NCBI GenBank assembly: GCA_024679565.1
Contig: JAIBDD010000014.1
Span: forward strand, 18,441-82,440
Source: Bacteroidota bacterium
GTDB taxonomy: Bacteria > Bacteroidota > Bacteroidia > NS11-12g > UBA9320
Direction of reading: 5' to 3'
Length of the DNA stretch: 64,000 bases
The position numbers and the translations under genes are program-made. Positions 51,323 through 60,337 of this stretch are shown here, piece after piece; the first letter of the stretch is position 1; every line of letters begins with the position of its first letter. The notes below the pieces were generated by a model. That model saw nothing but the letters and a program-made list of their open reading frames with translations, ran no database searches and was not told the DNA's origin.

Positions 51323-52666
51323 ATGAGTAAAGTTATAAAAATCAAAAAAGGCAAAGACATCAGTTTGGTTGGTGCGGCAGCAAAAAACACTGCACCAAAA
51401 ACGTTATCAAGCTCATTTGCCATCAAACCCACAGATTTTAAAAACCTTGTCCCTAAAATGGTTGTCAAAGCCGGGGAGGAAGTAAAGGCCGGTGACGTTT
51501 TGTTTCAAGACAAAGCAAATCCAGCTGTTAAATTTACATCTCCAGTTAGCGGAGAGGTTGCTGAAGTTGTTAGAGGTGAGAGAAGAGCTATTCAAGAGGT
51601 TAGAATTTTAGCGGATTCTGAAATCAAGTATAAGTCATTTAGTGCACCTTCAACGATGACAGCAGAATCTATTAAAGAGATTTTGCTTGAGTCTGGTTTG
51701 TGGGCCTATGTTGTGCAGCGTCCTTTCGGAACGATTGCTGACCCAAGTGCTACGCCAAAAGCGATTCATGTTTCTTGCTTCGATTCGGCTCCTCTTGGTG
51801 TGGACTATAACCATTCCCTTTCGGGTGATGCTGATGCATTTGCTAAGGGCTTGGAAGCGCTTAACAGTTTAACTGCCGGTGAAGTACATGTTAATGTAAA
51901 TGCAAAATCTGATAACGCCGCGATGTTTGCTCAGGCAAAAGGCGTACAGGTCAATAGTTTTTCAGGCAGCCATCCTGCAGGGTTAGTGGGTGTACAAATA
52001 CATCACGTAGACCCTATCAACAAAGGAGACGTTGTTTGGACCTTAAGCCCACAACATGTTGTGTTTATTGGAAGACTGCTATCAACAGGAACATTAGATT
52101 TAACACAGAAAGTGGCAATCGCTGGTTCTGATGTTAAAACACCTCAATATGTGGAAACAATTGTTGGTGTAAATGTTGAAGCCATTACGAACGAGAACGT
52201 AAGTAACAATAACGCACGATACATTAGTGGAAATGTATTGACAGGGTCTAATATCGGATCTACTGGGTACTTGGGATTTTTTGACCACTTGGTTTCGATC
52301 ATTCCTGAAGGGGATGAATATGAATTTATGGGATGGTTATTTCCTTCTTATCCGCGACCAACGATAAGCAACTCGTTGCCAATTTCTAAATTCTTAAAGA
52401 AAAATTTTGTAGCAAATACCAATCCGCATGGAGAGGAACGCGCTTTCGTTATGACTGGTGAGTACGAAAAAGTACTTCCTATGGATGTAATGCCAGTGCA
52501 ATTGCTTAAATCCATTTTGGCTCAAGATTTAGAGGCAATGGAAAACCTAGGGATATATGAAGTAATTGAAGAAGATCTAGCGCTTTGCGAGTTTGTATGT
52601 ACTTCAAAAATTGAGGTTCAGCAAATTTTAAGCGGTGGTCTTGACTTAATGGCCGAAGAAGGATAA
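51323..52666 (+). CDS. nqrA: Na+-translocating NADH:quinone reductase subunit A
   Basis: NqrA is the peripheral cytoplasmic subunit of the sodium-pumping NADH:quinone reductase. The N-terminal barrel-sandwich hybrid domain (KIKKGKDISLVGAAAKN, then SPVSGEVAEVVRGERRA) and AYVVQRPFGTIADPSATP are family features. Length 447 is normal. It is the first gene of the complete nqrABCDEF operon and follows a -7 box with a palindrome at the -33 position. Confidence 0.96.
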   Translation: MSKVIKIKKGKDISLVGAAAKNTAPKTLSSSFAIKPTDFKNLVPKMVVKAGEEVKAGDVLFQDKANPAVKFTSPVSGEVAEVVRGERRAIQEVRILADSEIKYKSFSAPSTMTAESIKEILLESGLWAYVVQRPFGTIADPSATPKAIHVSCFDSAPLGVDYNHSLSGDADAFAKGLEALNSLTAGEVHVNVNAKSDNAAMFAQAKGVQVNSFSGSHPAGLVGVQIHHVDPINKGDVVWTLSPQHVVFIGRLLSTGTLDLTQKVAIAGSDVKTPQYVETIVGVNVEAITNENVSNNNARYISGNVLTGSNIGSTGYLGFFDHLVSIIPEGDEYEFMGWLFPSYPRPTISNSLPISKFLKKNFVANTNPHGEERAFVMTGEYEKVLPMDVMPVQLLKSILAQDLEAMENLGIYEVIEEDLALCEFVCTSKIEVQQILSGGLDLMAEEG

Positions 52667-52681
52667 TAAAGCGAGACAGTA

Positions 52682-53824
52682 ATGAAGTTTTTAAGAAATA
52701 CATTAGACAAGATCAAGCCAAACTTTGAAAAAGGTGGCAAGCTTCACTTTTTACATTCTACGTTCGATGCAATCGAGACGTTCATGTTTGTGCCTAATCA
52801 CACGACTAAGCGTGGGGCTCATATAAGAGATGGTATTGATTTAAAGCGAACAATGTTTACCGTTGTTATCGCTTTGGTTCCTGCTTTACTATTTGGCATG
52901 TGGAACGTTGGTGAGTTGCATTATGCGGCTCAAAATATTGATTCTACCTTAATTCAAAATTTGCTTTACGGAGCAATGAAAGTGGTGCCTATTATAGCCG
53001 TATCCTACCTTACAGGTTTAGGAATCGAGTTTGCTTTCTGTCAGGTTAACGGACATCCAGTAAACGAAGGTTTTTTGGTGTCAGGTATGTTAATACCACT
53101 TATAGTTCCAGCCGACATTCCTTTGTGGATGGTGATTGTTGCCACAGCGTTTGCCGTGATTATTGGTAAAGAGGTTTTTGGTGGTACAGGGATGAATATT
53201 CTAAACCCAGCCTTAACGGCACGGGTATTCCTTTATATCGCCTATCCTGTTGAGATGGCAGGTGATATTTGGGTATCAGGTATTAAAGAAGGTATTGTAG
53301 ATGCGTCATCAGGAGCGACATACCTTGGAGATCTTGGTGTTGGAAAAGTAGTAAACGTGGATGTATACAATGCCTTTATGGGCTTTATGCCTGGAAGTAT
53401 TGGCGAAACCTCCACACTCATGTGTTTAATTGGTGCTGTTATCCTAATCGCTTCAGGTATTGGAAGTTGGAGAATTATGTTAGCCACAGTTATTGGTGCA
53501 TTGGGAATGGGACTTATACTTAATGCAGTTGGAGGTAATCCTTACTACGACCTTCCAGCTTACCAGCATTTAATCATTGGAGGATTCGCATTTGGTGCGG
53601 TATTTATGGCTACGGATCCGGTATCTGCCGCACATACTCAGAGAGGAAAATGGATCTACGGTATTCTCATTGGAGTTTTAACTGTATTAATAAGGGTGTT
53701 CAACCCGGCATATCCAGAAGGCATAATGTTCGCGATTTTATTCATGAACGTGATGGCTCCGTTGGTAGATAATTATGTTGTAAAGGCAAACATTAAAAGA
53801 AGATTGAATCGTGTCAAAGCTTAA
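52682..53824 (+). CDS. nqrB: Na+-translocating NADH:quinone reductase subunit B
   Basis: This multi-helix membrane subunit carries covalent FMN and probably takes part in sodium transfer. The FMN-attachment motif is intact: DASSGATYLGD with threonine T213 as the acceptor, the target of ApbE. GGTGMNILNPALTARVFLY and FMATDPVSAAHT are family signatures. Length 380 is slightly below the Vibrio protein (about 415) but complete. It overlaps nqrC by 14 bases. Confidence 0.96.
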   Translation: MKFLRNTLDKIKPNFEKGGKLHFLHSTFDAIETFMFVPNHTTKRGAHIRDGIDLKRTMFTVVIALVPALLFGMWNVGELHYAAQNIDSTLIQNLLYGAMKVVPIIAVSYLTGLGIEFAFCQVNGHPVNEGFLVSGMLIPLIVPADIPLWMVIVATAFAVIIGKEVFGGTGMNILNPALTARVFLYIAYPVEMAGDIWVSGIKEGIVDASSGATYLGDLGVGKVVNVDVYNAFMGFMPGSIGETSTLMCLIGAVILIASGIGSWRIMLATVIGALGMGLILNAVGGNPYYDLPAYQHLIIGGFAFGAVFMATDPVSAAHTQRGKWIYGILIGVLTVLIRVFNPAYPEGIMFAILFMNVMAPLVDNYVVKANIKRRLNRVKA

Positions 53825-54569
53825 TAAAAATTCAAGTGGATACATATTCGGATTCGCCCTATTGGTGATTCTAGTATGTGGTGTGCTTTTATCGGTTGTA
53901 TCTGGGGCTCTAGCCGAGAAACAATACGAGGAGAGAGAATTAGAACGTAAGAAATTCATTTTAAAGGCTGCATTAGGAGACGAAATTGCAGCGGTCGAGA
54001 AGACAGAAATAGCTGTCATGTATGAGCAACGTGTTAAAGAAAGTGTTGTGAATTCAAAAGGCGAAACTGTTGACGGAATAGCTGCTAATGCGGTTAAACT
54101 TAAAAACGAATACAAGAAATTAGAAAAGAACGGATCAGTTAAGGCTGGACAATCAATAAACCTACCAGTTTATATGGTGATGAACGCTGATGGATCCGAA
54201 GTAGAATATTATGTAGTGCCAACTTACGGGTTTGGACTTTGGGATAATATTTGGGGCTACGTAGCGCTTCAGAAAGATCTAAACACCATTAATGGAGTAG
54301 TTTTAGATCACAAAGGTGAAACGCCAGGTTTGGGGGCACGAATCACTGAAGAAAAAGTTCAAAATCGTTACAGATCTGGTAAAACCATTTTTGAAGGTGA
54401 TAAGTTAGTATCTGTGACTATGAAAAAAGGAGAAGGGAATGATTATTCCTCAGACCCACATGCAGTAGACGGAATGTCTGGTGCAACCCTAACTGCCGAT
54501 GGTGTTAATGCCATGATGAGCAGCTATATGAATTTGTATCTATCATTTATCAACGCTAAGAAAAGTTAA
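53811..54569 (+). CDS. nqrC: Na+-translocating NADH:quinone reductase subunit C
   Basis: One N-terminal membrane helix (about 11-33) is followed by an FMN-binding periplasmic domain. The second covalent FMN site is DGMSGATLTADG with threonine T226, matching the ApbE recognition motif. PTYGFGLWDNIWGYVAL and DHKGETPGLGARI are family segments. Length 252 is normal. It overlaps nqrB by 14 bases and is followed one base later by nqrD. Confidence 0.96.
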   Translation: MSKLNKNSSGYIFGFALLVILVCGVLLSVVSGALAEKQYEERELERKKFILKAALGDEIAAVEKTEIAVMYEQRVKESVVNSKGETVDGIAANAVKLKNEYKKLEKNGSVKAGQSINLPVYMVMNADGSEVEYYVVPTYGFGLWDNIWGYVALQKDLNTINGVVLDHKGETPGLGARITEEKVQNRYRSGKTIFEGDKLVSVTMKKGEGNDYSSDPHAVDGMSGATLTADGVNAMMSSYMNLYLSFINAKKS

Positions 54570-54570
54570 T

Positions 54571-55230
54571 ATGAGCACTGAAACACAAGCGGTAGAAGCA
54601 GAGGTTAAAGAGCGCGAGCCTTTATTCTCAAAGAAAAATAGAAAACTAATATCTAACCCGTTAGATGCAGACAATCCGATTACTGTTCAGGTACTTGGTG
54701 TTTGTTCTGCCTTAGCGGTAACAGTGAAGTTAATACCTACACTATATATGTGTATATCGGTACTATTTGTACTGATTTGCTCAAATGTGGCGATATCGTT
54801 ATTGCGTAATGTAATTCCAGGTCGTATTCGAATCATTGTTCAGTTGCTAGTAGTTGCGTCATTGGTTGCAGTTGTTGACCAGGTATTACAAGCATATGCG
54901 TATGACGTGTCGAAGCAGTTGTCGGTATTTGTTGGATTGATTATCACCAACTGTATTATCATGGGTCGTTTAGAAGCATTTGCTTTGGCAAACAAACCTG
55001 GACCAGCTTTTCTTGATGGACTTGGTAACGGCTTAGGATATGCAGTGATTCTTATTCCAGTTGCTTTCTTTAGAGAGTTATTTGGTAGCGGGTCACTTTT
55101 TGGATTCAACATATTCGGCGAAAACTACCCTGGAAACGGTGTAATGATGAGCCCAGTTGGAGCCTGTATTGTTTTAGGATTGTTAATCTGGTTCCAACGT
55201 TCCAGAAATGGTTATACAGAAGAAGCATAA
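54571..55230 (+). CDS. nqrD: Na+-translocating NADH:quinone reductase subunit D
   Basis: This six-helix membrane subunit forms, with NqrE, an inverted pair that is thought to hold an iron centre between conserved cysteines; one lies in ITNCIIMGRLEAFA and one in VQVLGVCSALAV. FLDGLGNGLGYAVILI and FRELFGSGSLFG are signatures. Length 219 is normal, with a charged N-terminal extension of about 30 residues. The next gene starts ten bases on. Confidence 0.95.
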   Translation: MSTETQAVEAEVKEREPLFSKKNRKLISNPLDADNPITVQVLGVCSALAVTVKLIPTLYMCISVLFVLICSNVAISLLRNVIPGRIRIIVQLLVVASLVAVVDQVLQAYAYDVSKQLSVFVGLIITNCIIMGRLEAFALANKPGPAFLDGLGNGLGYAVILIPVAFFRELFGSGSLFGFNIFGENYPGNGVMMSPVGACIVLGLLIWFQRSRNGYTEEA

Positions 55231-55240
55231 TTAGAGAGTT

Positions 55241-55900
55241 ATGGGAATAGTAGAAAATTATTTAAACATTGGGATCAAGTCGATATTCGTCGACAACATG
55301 ATCTTTGCTTACTTCTTAGGTATGTGTTCATATCTAGCAGTATCCAAAAAAATCGGTACTGCAGTAGGATTAGGAATGGCAGTAACATTTGTACTGCTTA
55401 TAACAGTTCCTTTAAACTGGTTAGCATACAATTTTATCATTAAAGAAGGCGCATTGTCTTGGTTAAATACGTTAGGTGTTTCAACAAACTTTGCAGACTT
55501 CTCAGGTGTTAACTTAGAAGTATTAAAGTTCATTATATTCATTGCTGTTGTAGCGGCATTTGTACAATTAACAGAGATGGTAGTTGAAAAATTGTCCCCT
55601 GCGTTATACAATGCCCTAGGTATATTCTTACCTCTAATTGCGGTAAACTGTTCTATTCTTGGAGCGGCACTGTTTTTACCAGGTAAAGAGTTTGCTTTCG
55701 GAGAAAGTGTTGTGTACGGACTAGGGTCAGGTATTGGATGGTTTTTAGCGGTAGTTGCCTTGGCTGCGATTCGTGAGAAACTGAGCTACTCAAACGTACC
55801 AAAAGGGCTAAGAGGCTTAGGTATAACGTTTATTACGGTAGGATTAATGGCCTTTGCATTTTTAAGTTTTATTGGATTTAAACTTCCATTTGGAGAATAA
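55241..55900 (+). CDS. nqrE: Na+-translocating NADH:quinone reductase subunit E
   Basis: This is the membrane partner of NqrD, homologous to it. Cysteines lie in [13 protein letters not shown] and [13 protein letters not shown], matching the iron-site positions. [20 protein letters not shown] and [22 protein letters not shown] are family segments. At 219 residues it is about 20 longer than the Vibrio protein. It begins ten bases after nqrD and nqrF follows after five bases. Confidence 0.95.
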   Translation: MGIVENYLNIGIKSIFVDNMIFAYFLGMCSYLAVSKKIGTAVGLGMAVTFVLLITVPLNWLAYNFIIKEGALSWLNTLGVSTNFADFSGVNLEVLKFIIFIAVVAAFVQLTEMVVEKLSPALYNALGIFLPLIAVNCSILGAALFLPGKEFAFGESVVYGLGSGIGWFLAVVALAAIREKLSYSNVPKGLRGLGITFITVGLMAFAFLSFIGFKLPFGE

Positions 55901-55905
55901 GAATT

Positions 55906-57231
55906 ATGGTATTATTAGAAATTAACGGTGCTATTATAATTACGTCAGCGATTGCATTAGCTGCAATCATCCTGCTTTTGGTATTGATGCTTCAAGTAGC
56001 TGCCAAAAGATTAGTGAACCAAGGTGATGTTAAGCTTACCATTAACGGTGAAAAAACGATTGAAGTTGCCGCTGGTACGACGTTATTAAATACCTTATCA
56101 GACCAATCGATTTTTCTTCCATCTGCCTGTGGAGGTGGAGGTACTTGCGCCATGTGTACGTGTCAGGTGTTTGAAGGTGGTGGAGACATCCTACCAACAG
56201 AGACTGGTCACATTAAGCGAAAAGAACAAAAAGAGAATTGGAGACTTGCTTGTCAAGTTAAGGTGAAGAATGACATGAAGATTGGTATTCCAGAAGAAAT
56301 TTTTGGAATTAAGAAGTGGGAATGCGAAGTAGTTAAAAACTACAACGTTGCATCCTTCATCAAAGAATTCGTAGTAAAACTACCTGAAGGTGAAGTACTT
56401 GACTTCGAAGCCGGTGGTTATATTCAAATTGACGTGCCAAAGATGACAGTTGAATTTAAAGACATGGACATCACAGCCCATCCTGAGTTAGTGGCTGATG
56501 GACGTGACCCTCAAGATTTTAAATCTGAGTGGGACAAATTTGGATTGTGGGACTTAAAGATGGTCAATGACGAACCAATCTTTAGAGCATATTCGATGGC
56601 TAATCACCCTGCAGAAGGAAACATTGTAATGCTTAACATTCGTATTGCAACACCTCCTTGGGACAGAAAAAGTAACAAATGGATGGACGTAAATCCAGGT
56701 ATTTGTTCTTCATATGTATTCGGTTGTAAACCAGGCGATAAAGTAACAATTTCAGGACCTTACGGAGAATTCTTTATTAAAGATACTGGTTCAGAAATGT
56801 TATACATCGGTGGTGGTGCAGGAATGGCGCCAATGCGCTCGCATTTATTCCACTTGTTCCATACCCTAAAAACAGGAAGAAAAGTAACGTACTGGTACGG
56901 TGGTCGTTCTAAACGTGAGTTATTCTATTTAGATCACTTTAAAAAAATCGAAAAAGACTTCCCAAATTTCCAATTCTTCGTAGTGCTTTCTGAGCCTATG
57001 GAAGAAGACAACTGGAAGGTGAAAGAAGATGTAAACGACAAAGTCGGAGATGGTTTTACAGGTTTCGTACATCAGGCTGTTATTGATCAGTATTTAGCGA
57101 AGCACGAAGCTCCAGAAGATATTGAATTCTATTTCTGTGGACCTCCACTAATGAATCAAGCCGTGTTAAAAATGGTTGACGATTGGGGTGTACCACCAGA
57201 AAATGTTGCCTTTGATGATTTCGGAGGTTAA
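55906..57231 (+). CDS. nqrF: Na+-translocating NADH:quinone reductase subunit F
   Basis: NqrF is the electron entry subunit. A membrane helix (about 7-30) is followed by a 2Fe-2S ferredoxin domain with C75, C81, C84 and C116, and a FAD/NADH reductase domain ([10 protein letters not shown] for [18 protein letters not shown] for [17 protein letters not shown]). The start of the FAD domain and the C-terminal FDDFGG are complete. Length 441 is longer than the Vibrio form (about 408), which seems normal for Bacteroidota. It is followed four bases later by apbE. Confidence 0.96.
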   Translation: MVLLEINGAIIITSAIALAAIILLLVLMLQVAAKRLVNQGDVKLTINGEKTIEVAAGTTLLNTLSDQSIFLPSACGGGGTCAMCTCQVFEGGGDILPTETGHIKRKEQKENWRLACQVKVKNDMKIGIPEEIFGIKKWECEVVKNYNVASFIKEFVVKLPEGEVLDFEAGGYIQIDVPKMTVEFKDMDITAHPELVADGRDPQDFKSEWDKFGLWDLKMVNDEPIFRAYSMANHPAEGNIVMLNIRIATPPWDRKSNKWMDVNPGICSSYVFGCKPGDKVTISGPYGEFFIKDTGSEMLYIGGGAGMAPMRSHLFHLFHTLKTGRKVTYWYGGRSKRELFYLDHFKKIEKDFPNFQFFVVLSEPMEEDNWKVKEDVNDKVGDGFTGFVHQAVIDQYLAKHEAPEDIEFYFCGPPLMNQAVLKMVDDWGVPPENVAFDDFGG

Positions 57232-57235
57232 TTAT

Positions 57236-58246
57236 ATGATTTTAAAAGAGTTAAATAAAAAAGGCAGTGTAATCTGCCTTTTTTTTGTCTTCATTTTTAC
57301 TGGTTGCTCTACGCCTAAAGAGGAATTAAAAGACCAGCGCTTGGCAGGTAATGCCCTAGGAACAACCTACCACATCACTTACATTGGAGCGCAATTTGTT
57401 GGGTTAGAGAAGTCTATCGATTCGATTTTGACGGCGTTTAATTACGGTTTATCTACGTACGACCCTAACTCATTTATTTCGCAGTTTAATAGCAATAAAC
57501 CAATCAATAAGGCTGAAGTAAAACCTGGTTTCGAACATTTTAAGGTTATGATTAACAAATCAGAACCGATTGTAGATGCAACAGGTGGGGCGTTTGACCC
57601 AAGTGCAGCGCAATTGTTCAAACTGTATGATTCGTTTAAAAAACAAAACCGAATAATAGATACCTTTTCCATGCAATTGGCTAAAGCCTTTAAAGGTTTT
57701 GAACCCGTGATTTTTGATAGTGAAGGGAACTTGATAAAAGACCGATTCAAAAGGTATAATTTTAATGCCATAGCCAAAGGGTACTTTGTTGACTTACTTT
57801 CTGAGTTACTGACTAATCATGGCTATCGCAACCACATGGTGGAAGTTGGAGGCGAGGTAAGATGTGCTGGCTCTAACAGTGCAGGACAAGCTTGGAATAT
57901 TGGAATTAATCGACCAGAAGTAGGGGCGAAACCTACTGATTATTTTGAAGTGATTTCGTTGAGTGGTAAATCTATGGCGACCAGTGGAAACTATCAGAAT
58001 TTTTACATCGTCAATGACTCTGTGATCGGACATACAATGGATCCAAGAACAGGTAAACCTGTCATATCTGACTTAAAAAGTGCATCCATTATGCATGCAG
58101 AATGCGCGGTTGCTGATGCGTACGCCACAGCATGTATGGTGTTGGGGTTAGATCAATCTATTGAATTGATAGAAGCAGATAGCAGTTTAAGTGCTTTCTT
58201 TATATTCGAGGAGAACGGACAATTAGAAGGTGTCCATGTTAAGTAG
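57236..58246 (+). CDS. apbE: FAD:protein FMN transferase
   Basis: ApbE attaches FMN to threonine in SGAT-type motifs, as in the NqrB and NqrC products encoded just upstream. The start at 57236 gives MILKELNKKGSVICLF, a lipoprotein signal with lipobox FTGC; the open frame upstream overlaps nqrF and is not used. Family motifs: TGGAFDPSAAQL, NFNAIAKGYFVDLL, VEVGGEVRCAG and HTMDPRTGKPV. Length 336 is normal. It is placed as the maturation gene of the nqr operon. Confidence 0.93.
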   Translation: MILKELNKKGSVICLFFVFIFTGCSTPKEELKDQRLAGNALGTTYHITYIGAQFVGLEKSIDSILTAFNYGLSTYDPNSFISQFNSNKPINKAEVKPGFEHFKVMINKSEPIVDATGGAFDPSAAQLFKLYDSFKKQNRIIDTFSMQLAKAFKGFEPVIFDSEGNLIKDRFKRYNFNAIAKGYFVDLLSELLTNHGYRNHMVEVGGEVRCAGSNSAGQAWNIGINRPEVGAKPTDYFEVISLSGKSMATSGNYQNFYIVNDSVIGHTMDPRTGKPVISDLKSASIMHAECAVADAYATACMVLGLDQSIELIEADSSLSAFFIFEENGQLEGVHVK

Positions 58247-58252
58247 AAAACA

Positions 58253-59500
58253 ATGAACGAAATACAACAAAATATAGCCGAGCGCTTTATGCGCTATGCC
58301 CAAATAGACACACAAAGCGACCCATTTAGTGCCGATTTTCCTTCTACCAGCAAGCAACTCAATTTGAGCATGTTGTTGGTTGAAGAACTGCGTGAGATAG
58401 GAATTGAAGACGCCCTTTTAGATGAGCATGGTTATGTATTCGGAACGATACCAGGAACTACAAACAAAAGTGCTGTAGAAACAGTTTGTTTCTGCTCACA
58501 TGTCGATACGGCACCAGATTGTAGTGGTAGAGATGTGAAACCTTTGTTGCACGAAAATTATCAAGGACAAGACATCATGCTACCCGATGATCACAGTCAA
58601 GTGGTTACCACTAAAGAGCATCCATATCTTTTGGAACGTATTGGGGATGATATCATAACCGCTTCCGGGAAAACATTATTAGGCGCCGACGATAAAGCCG
58701 GTGTTGCGATCATAATGGAGCTGGCCAATCAACTGATGAATCGTGATGACGTTGTTCATGGAGACATACGCATTTTGTTTACGCCTGATGAGGAAGTAGG
58801 CAGAGGAGTAGATAAATTGGACATGTCAAAATTAAAGGCCGATGTTGGCTATACATTAGATGGAGGTGTTCGGGGTTCTTTAGAAGGAGATACGTTTTCT
58901 GCCAATGCAATGACTGTTACTTTTCATGGTATAAGTGCACACCCAGGTTATGCAAAAGGAAAAATGGTTAATGCCATGAAGGTCCTGGCTCATTTTATTG
59001 ACTCACTACCTAAGGATACGTTTTGCCCAGAAACTACTGAAGGCAGTGAAGGTTTTGTACATCCTACGGGGATTAAAGGCGAGCTAGAGACCGCTTCCGT
59101 TGATTTTATTGTAAGGGATTTTGCTACCGTTAATTTAAAGAAACATCAGAATGTGGTGATACAACTTGCCCAAGAAGCGATTGATGCGTTTCCTGGATCA
59201 CGTTTTGAAACCACTGTTAACGAGCAATACAGAAACATGAGAGAAGTATTGGATAAACACCCACATATTGAATTGAATGCAGTGGAGGCTATGAAAAGGG
59301 CAGGAGTGGAGCCAAAGCAAGACCTAGTTCGTGGTGGTACAGATGGTTCGAGGTTGTCTTTTATGGGTTTACCTTGTCCAAATATATTTACCGGAGAAAT
59401 GGGTATTCATTCTAAACATGAATATGTTTCTGTTCAGGATATGGAGGCAGCGTTATCTACACTGATAGAATTGGTGCAGGTTTACGAACAGAATGCTTAG
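58253..59500 (+). CDS. pepT: Peptidase T (tripeptidase)
   Basis: This is an M20-family dizinc aminotripeptidase in the cytoplasm. The zinc ligands and catalytic residues are in place: CSHVDTAPD, LLGADDKAGVA, FTPDEEVGRG, YTLDGG and HSKHEYVSVQDME near the C-terminus. GGTDGSRLSFMGLPCPN is a further signature. Length 415 is normal. It lies six bases after apbE and is probably co-transcribed by read-through, though its role is unrelated to NQR. Confidence 0.95.
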   Translation: MNEIQQNIAERFMRYAQIDTQSDPFSADFPSTSKQLNLSMLLVEELREIGIEDALLDEHGYVFGTIPGTTNKSAVETVCFCSHVDTAPDCSGRDVKPLLHENYQGQDIMLPDDHSQVVTTKEHPYLLERIGDDIITASGKTLLGADDKAGVAIIMELANQLMNRDDVVHGDIRILFTPDEEVGRGVDKLDMSKLKADVGYTLDGGVRGSLEGDTFSANAMTVTFHGISAHPGYAKGKMVNAMKVLAHFIDSLPKDTFCPETTEGSEGFVHPTGIKGELETASVDFIVRDFATVNLKKHQNVVIQLAQEAIDAFPGSRFETTVNEQYRNMREVLDKHPHIELNAVEAMKRAGVEPKQDLVRGGTDGSRLSFMGLPCPNIFTGEMGIHSKHEYVSVQDMEAALSTLIELVQVYEQNA

Positions 59501-59606
59501 TTAGAGCGCTTTGCTTTTGACGCATTAATTCTTGCGTTTGATTGGTCAATCGAAGCGTATTACGATAAAGGAAACCGAAGAATCTGTAGAACTTACCTTC
59601 GAATTA

Positions 59607-59798
59607 TTAATCTTCCGATTTGCACACCTCACCAGGCTTTGCGCCGCACATACCACAGGCAACACCTTCTTCTTGAAGCATAGGGTTTTTGCCCGCACAA
59701 CCAGCACGCATTTCCCCATTTTTAAGGAGTAACATACGTACACCCATGCCTAATAAGGCAATAATTAAAACGGCAACGATTAAGATAAATTGAGTCAT
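59607..59798 (-). CDS. Small Cys-rich membrane protein, possible NqrM counterpart
   Basis: This is a 63-residue protein with one N-terminal membrane helix (about 4-25) and a soluble tail with four cysteines: C34 (AGCAG), C48, C51 (ACGMCG) and C59. NqrM, needed with ApbE to mature NQR in Vibrio, has the same layout of one helix and four conserved cysteines. This gene lies next to nqrABCDEF-apbE-pepT on the opposite strand. Related proteins are common in Bacteroidota and usually called membrane or secreted protein. Homology to NqrM is not demonstrated. It has its own -7 box and a palindromic leader. Confidence 0.65.
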   Translation of the reverse strand: MTQFILIVAVLIIALLGMGVRMLLLKNGEMRAGCAGKNPMLQEEGVACGMCGAKPGEVCKSED

Positions 59799-59801
59799 AA
59801 C

Positions 59802-59816
59802 TGTTATCGGATAACA
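59802..59816. promoter_or_regulatory. Palindrome in the leader of the Cys-rich protein gene
   Basis: TGTTATC-G-GATAACA, a perfect 15-base inverted repeat, between the -7 box and the start codon, at or near the transcription start. It is a candidate operator. Confidence 0.45.
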
Positions 59817-59822
59817 AGGCTA

Positions 59823-59830
59823 CAAAGGTA
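59823..59830 (-). promoter_or_regulatory. -7 promoter element of the Cys-rich protein gene
   Basis: On the minus strand this reads TACCTTTG (TAnnTTTG), 25 bases before the ATG at 59798. Confidence 0.5.
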
Positions 59831-59961
59831 ATGTTTGGGTTGAGAAAATAAACAGTGTTTGTGTCTGATATCTGTAGGAGTTTAGCAGCCCTCAATGAAA
59901 TTCAATTCATTAGTTCTGATTCATTGACTGACTAAACATTAAACATTAAAAATTAAGCATT

Positions 59962-59983
59962 AGAATTTCATCTTTGAAATTCT
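59962..59983. repeat. Hairpin in the 292-base gap before the small membrane protein
   Basis: Nine-base arms AGAATTTCA/TGAAATTCT around TCTT. No T tract follows. Just upstream (59936-59961) is a short run of ACATTAAA-like units. I see no gene in the gap 59831-60090. Confidence 0.4.
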
Positions 59984-60090
59984 TGTGTTCATCCAAATAA
60001 CTTTCTCTGTAACTTTTTTGATTTAAATTCGTAGAACAAATAAAAAGGCACAGATGTTGTATTAACTGAAGTGTCAAACATTATTTGCCT

Positions 60091-60321
60091 ATGAAACGCC
60101 TGATTATTACCGCTAAAAGAAAAAGTTCAATCCTAATCATCGGATTATTATTGTCTGCAAACCTATTTGCTTTCGGATTGGCATCTCATTATTTGAGCAA
60201 TCAAAGCGTTAAAAGTGTGCAAAACACAGAGCAGGAACAAGTAACCAAGGCGGGCTGGCAAGTATTAGGCTGGGGGTATTCATTGCTTGAATCAATTAGG
60301 GTAGCTGCCCCTCAAAGTTAA
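60091..60321 (+). CDS. Small membrane or exported protein upstream of a LytS-type kinase
   Basis: This 76-residue orphan starts at ATG 60091 with MKRLIITAKRKSSILIIGLLL, a basic then hydrophobic stretch forming a signal peptide or anchor (about 12-33). The tail is polar, with two tryptophans in KAGWQVLGWGYSLLESI. It ends 16 bases before the kinase start on the same strand, so the two are probably co-transcribed. No family is recognised; a role as an accessory or signal for the kinase is a guess. Confidence 0.55.
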   Translation: MKRLIITAKRKSSILIIGLLLSANLFAFGLASHYLSNQSVKSVQNTEQEQVTKAGWQVLGWGYSLLESIRVAAPQS

Positions 60322-60337
60322 GTTCGACTAAGTCTAC

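Noticed and set aside
57176..57235. Longer apbE frame overlapping the end of nqrF
   Set aside because: The upstream part is out of frame with nqrF and would bury the lipoprotein signal; the ATG at 57236 gives a normal signal and lipobox.
59936..59965. ACATTAAA-like units as a CRISPR or tandem repeat array
   Set aside because: Only about three short imperfect units, with no spacers or regular period.
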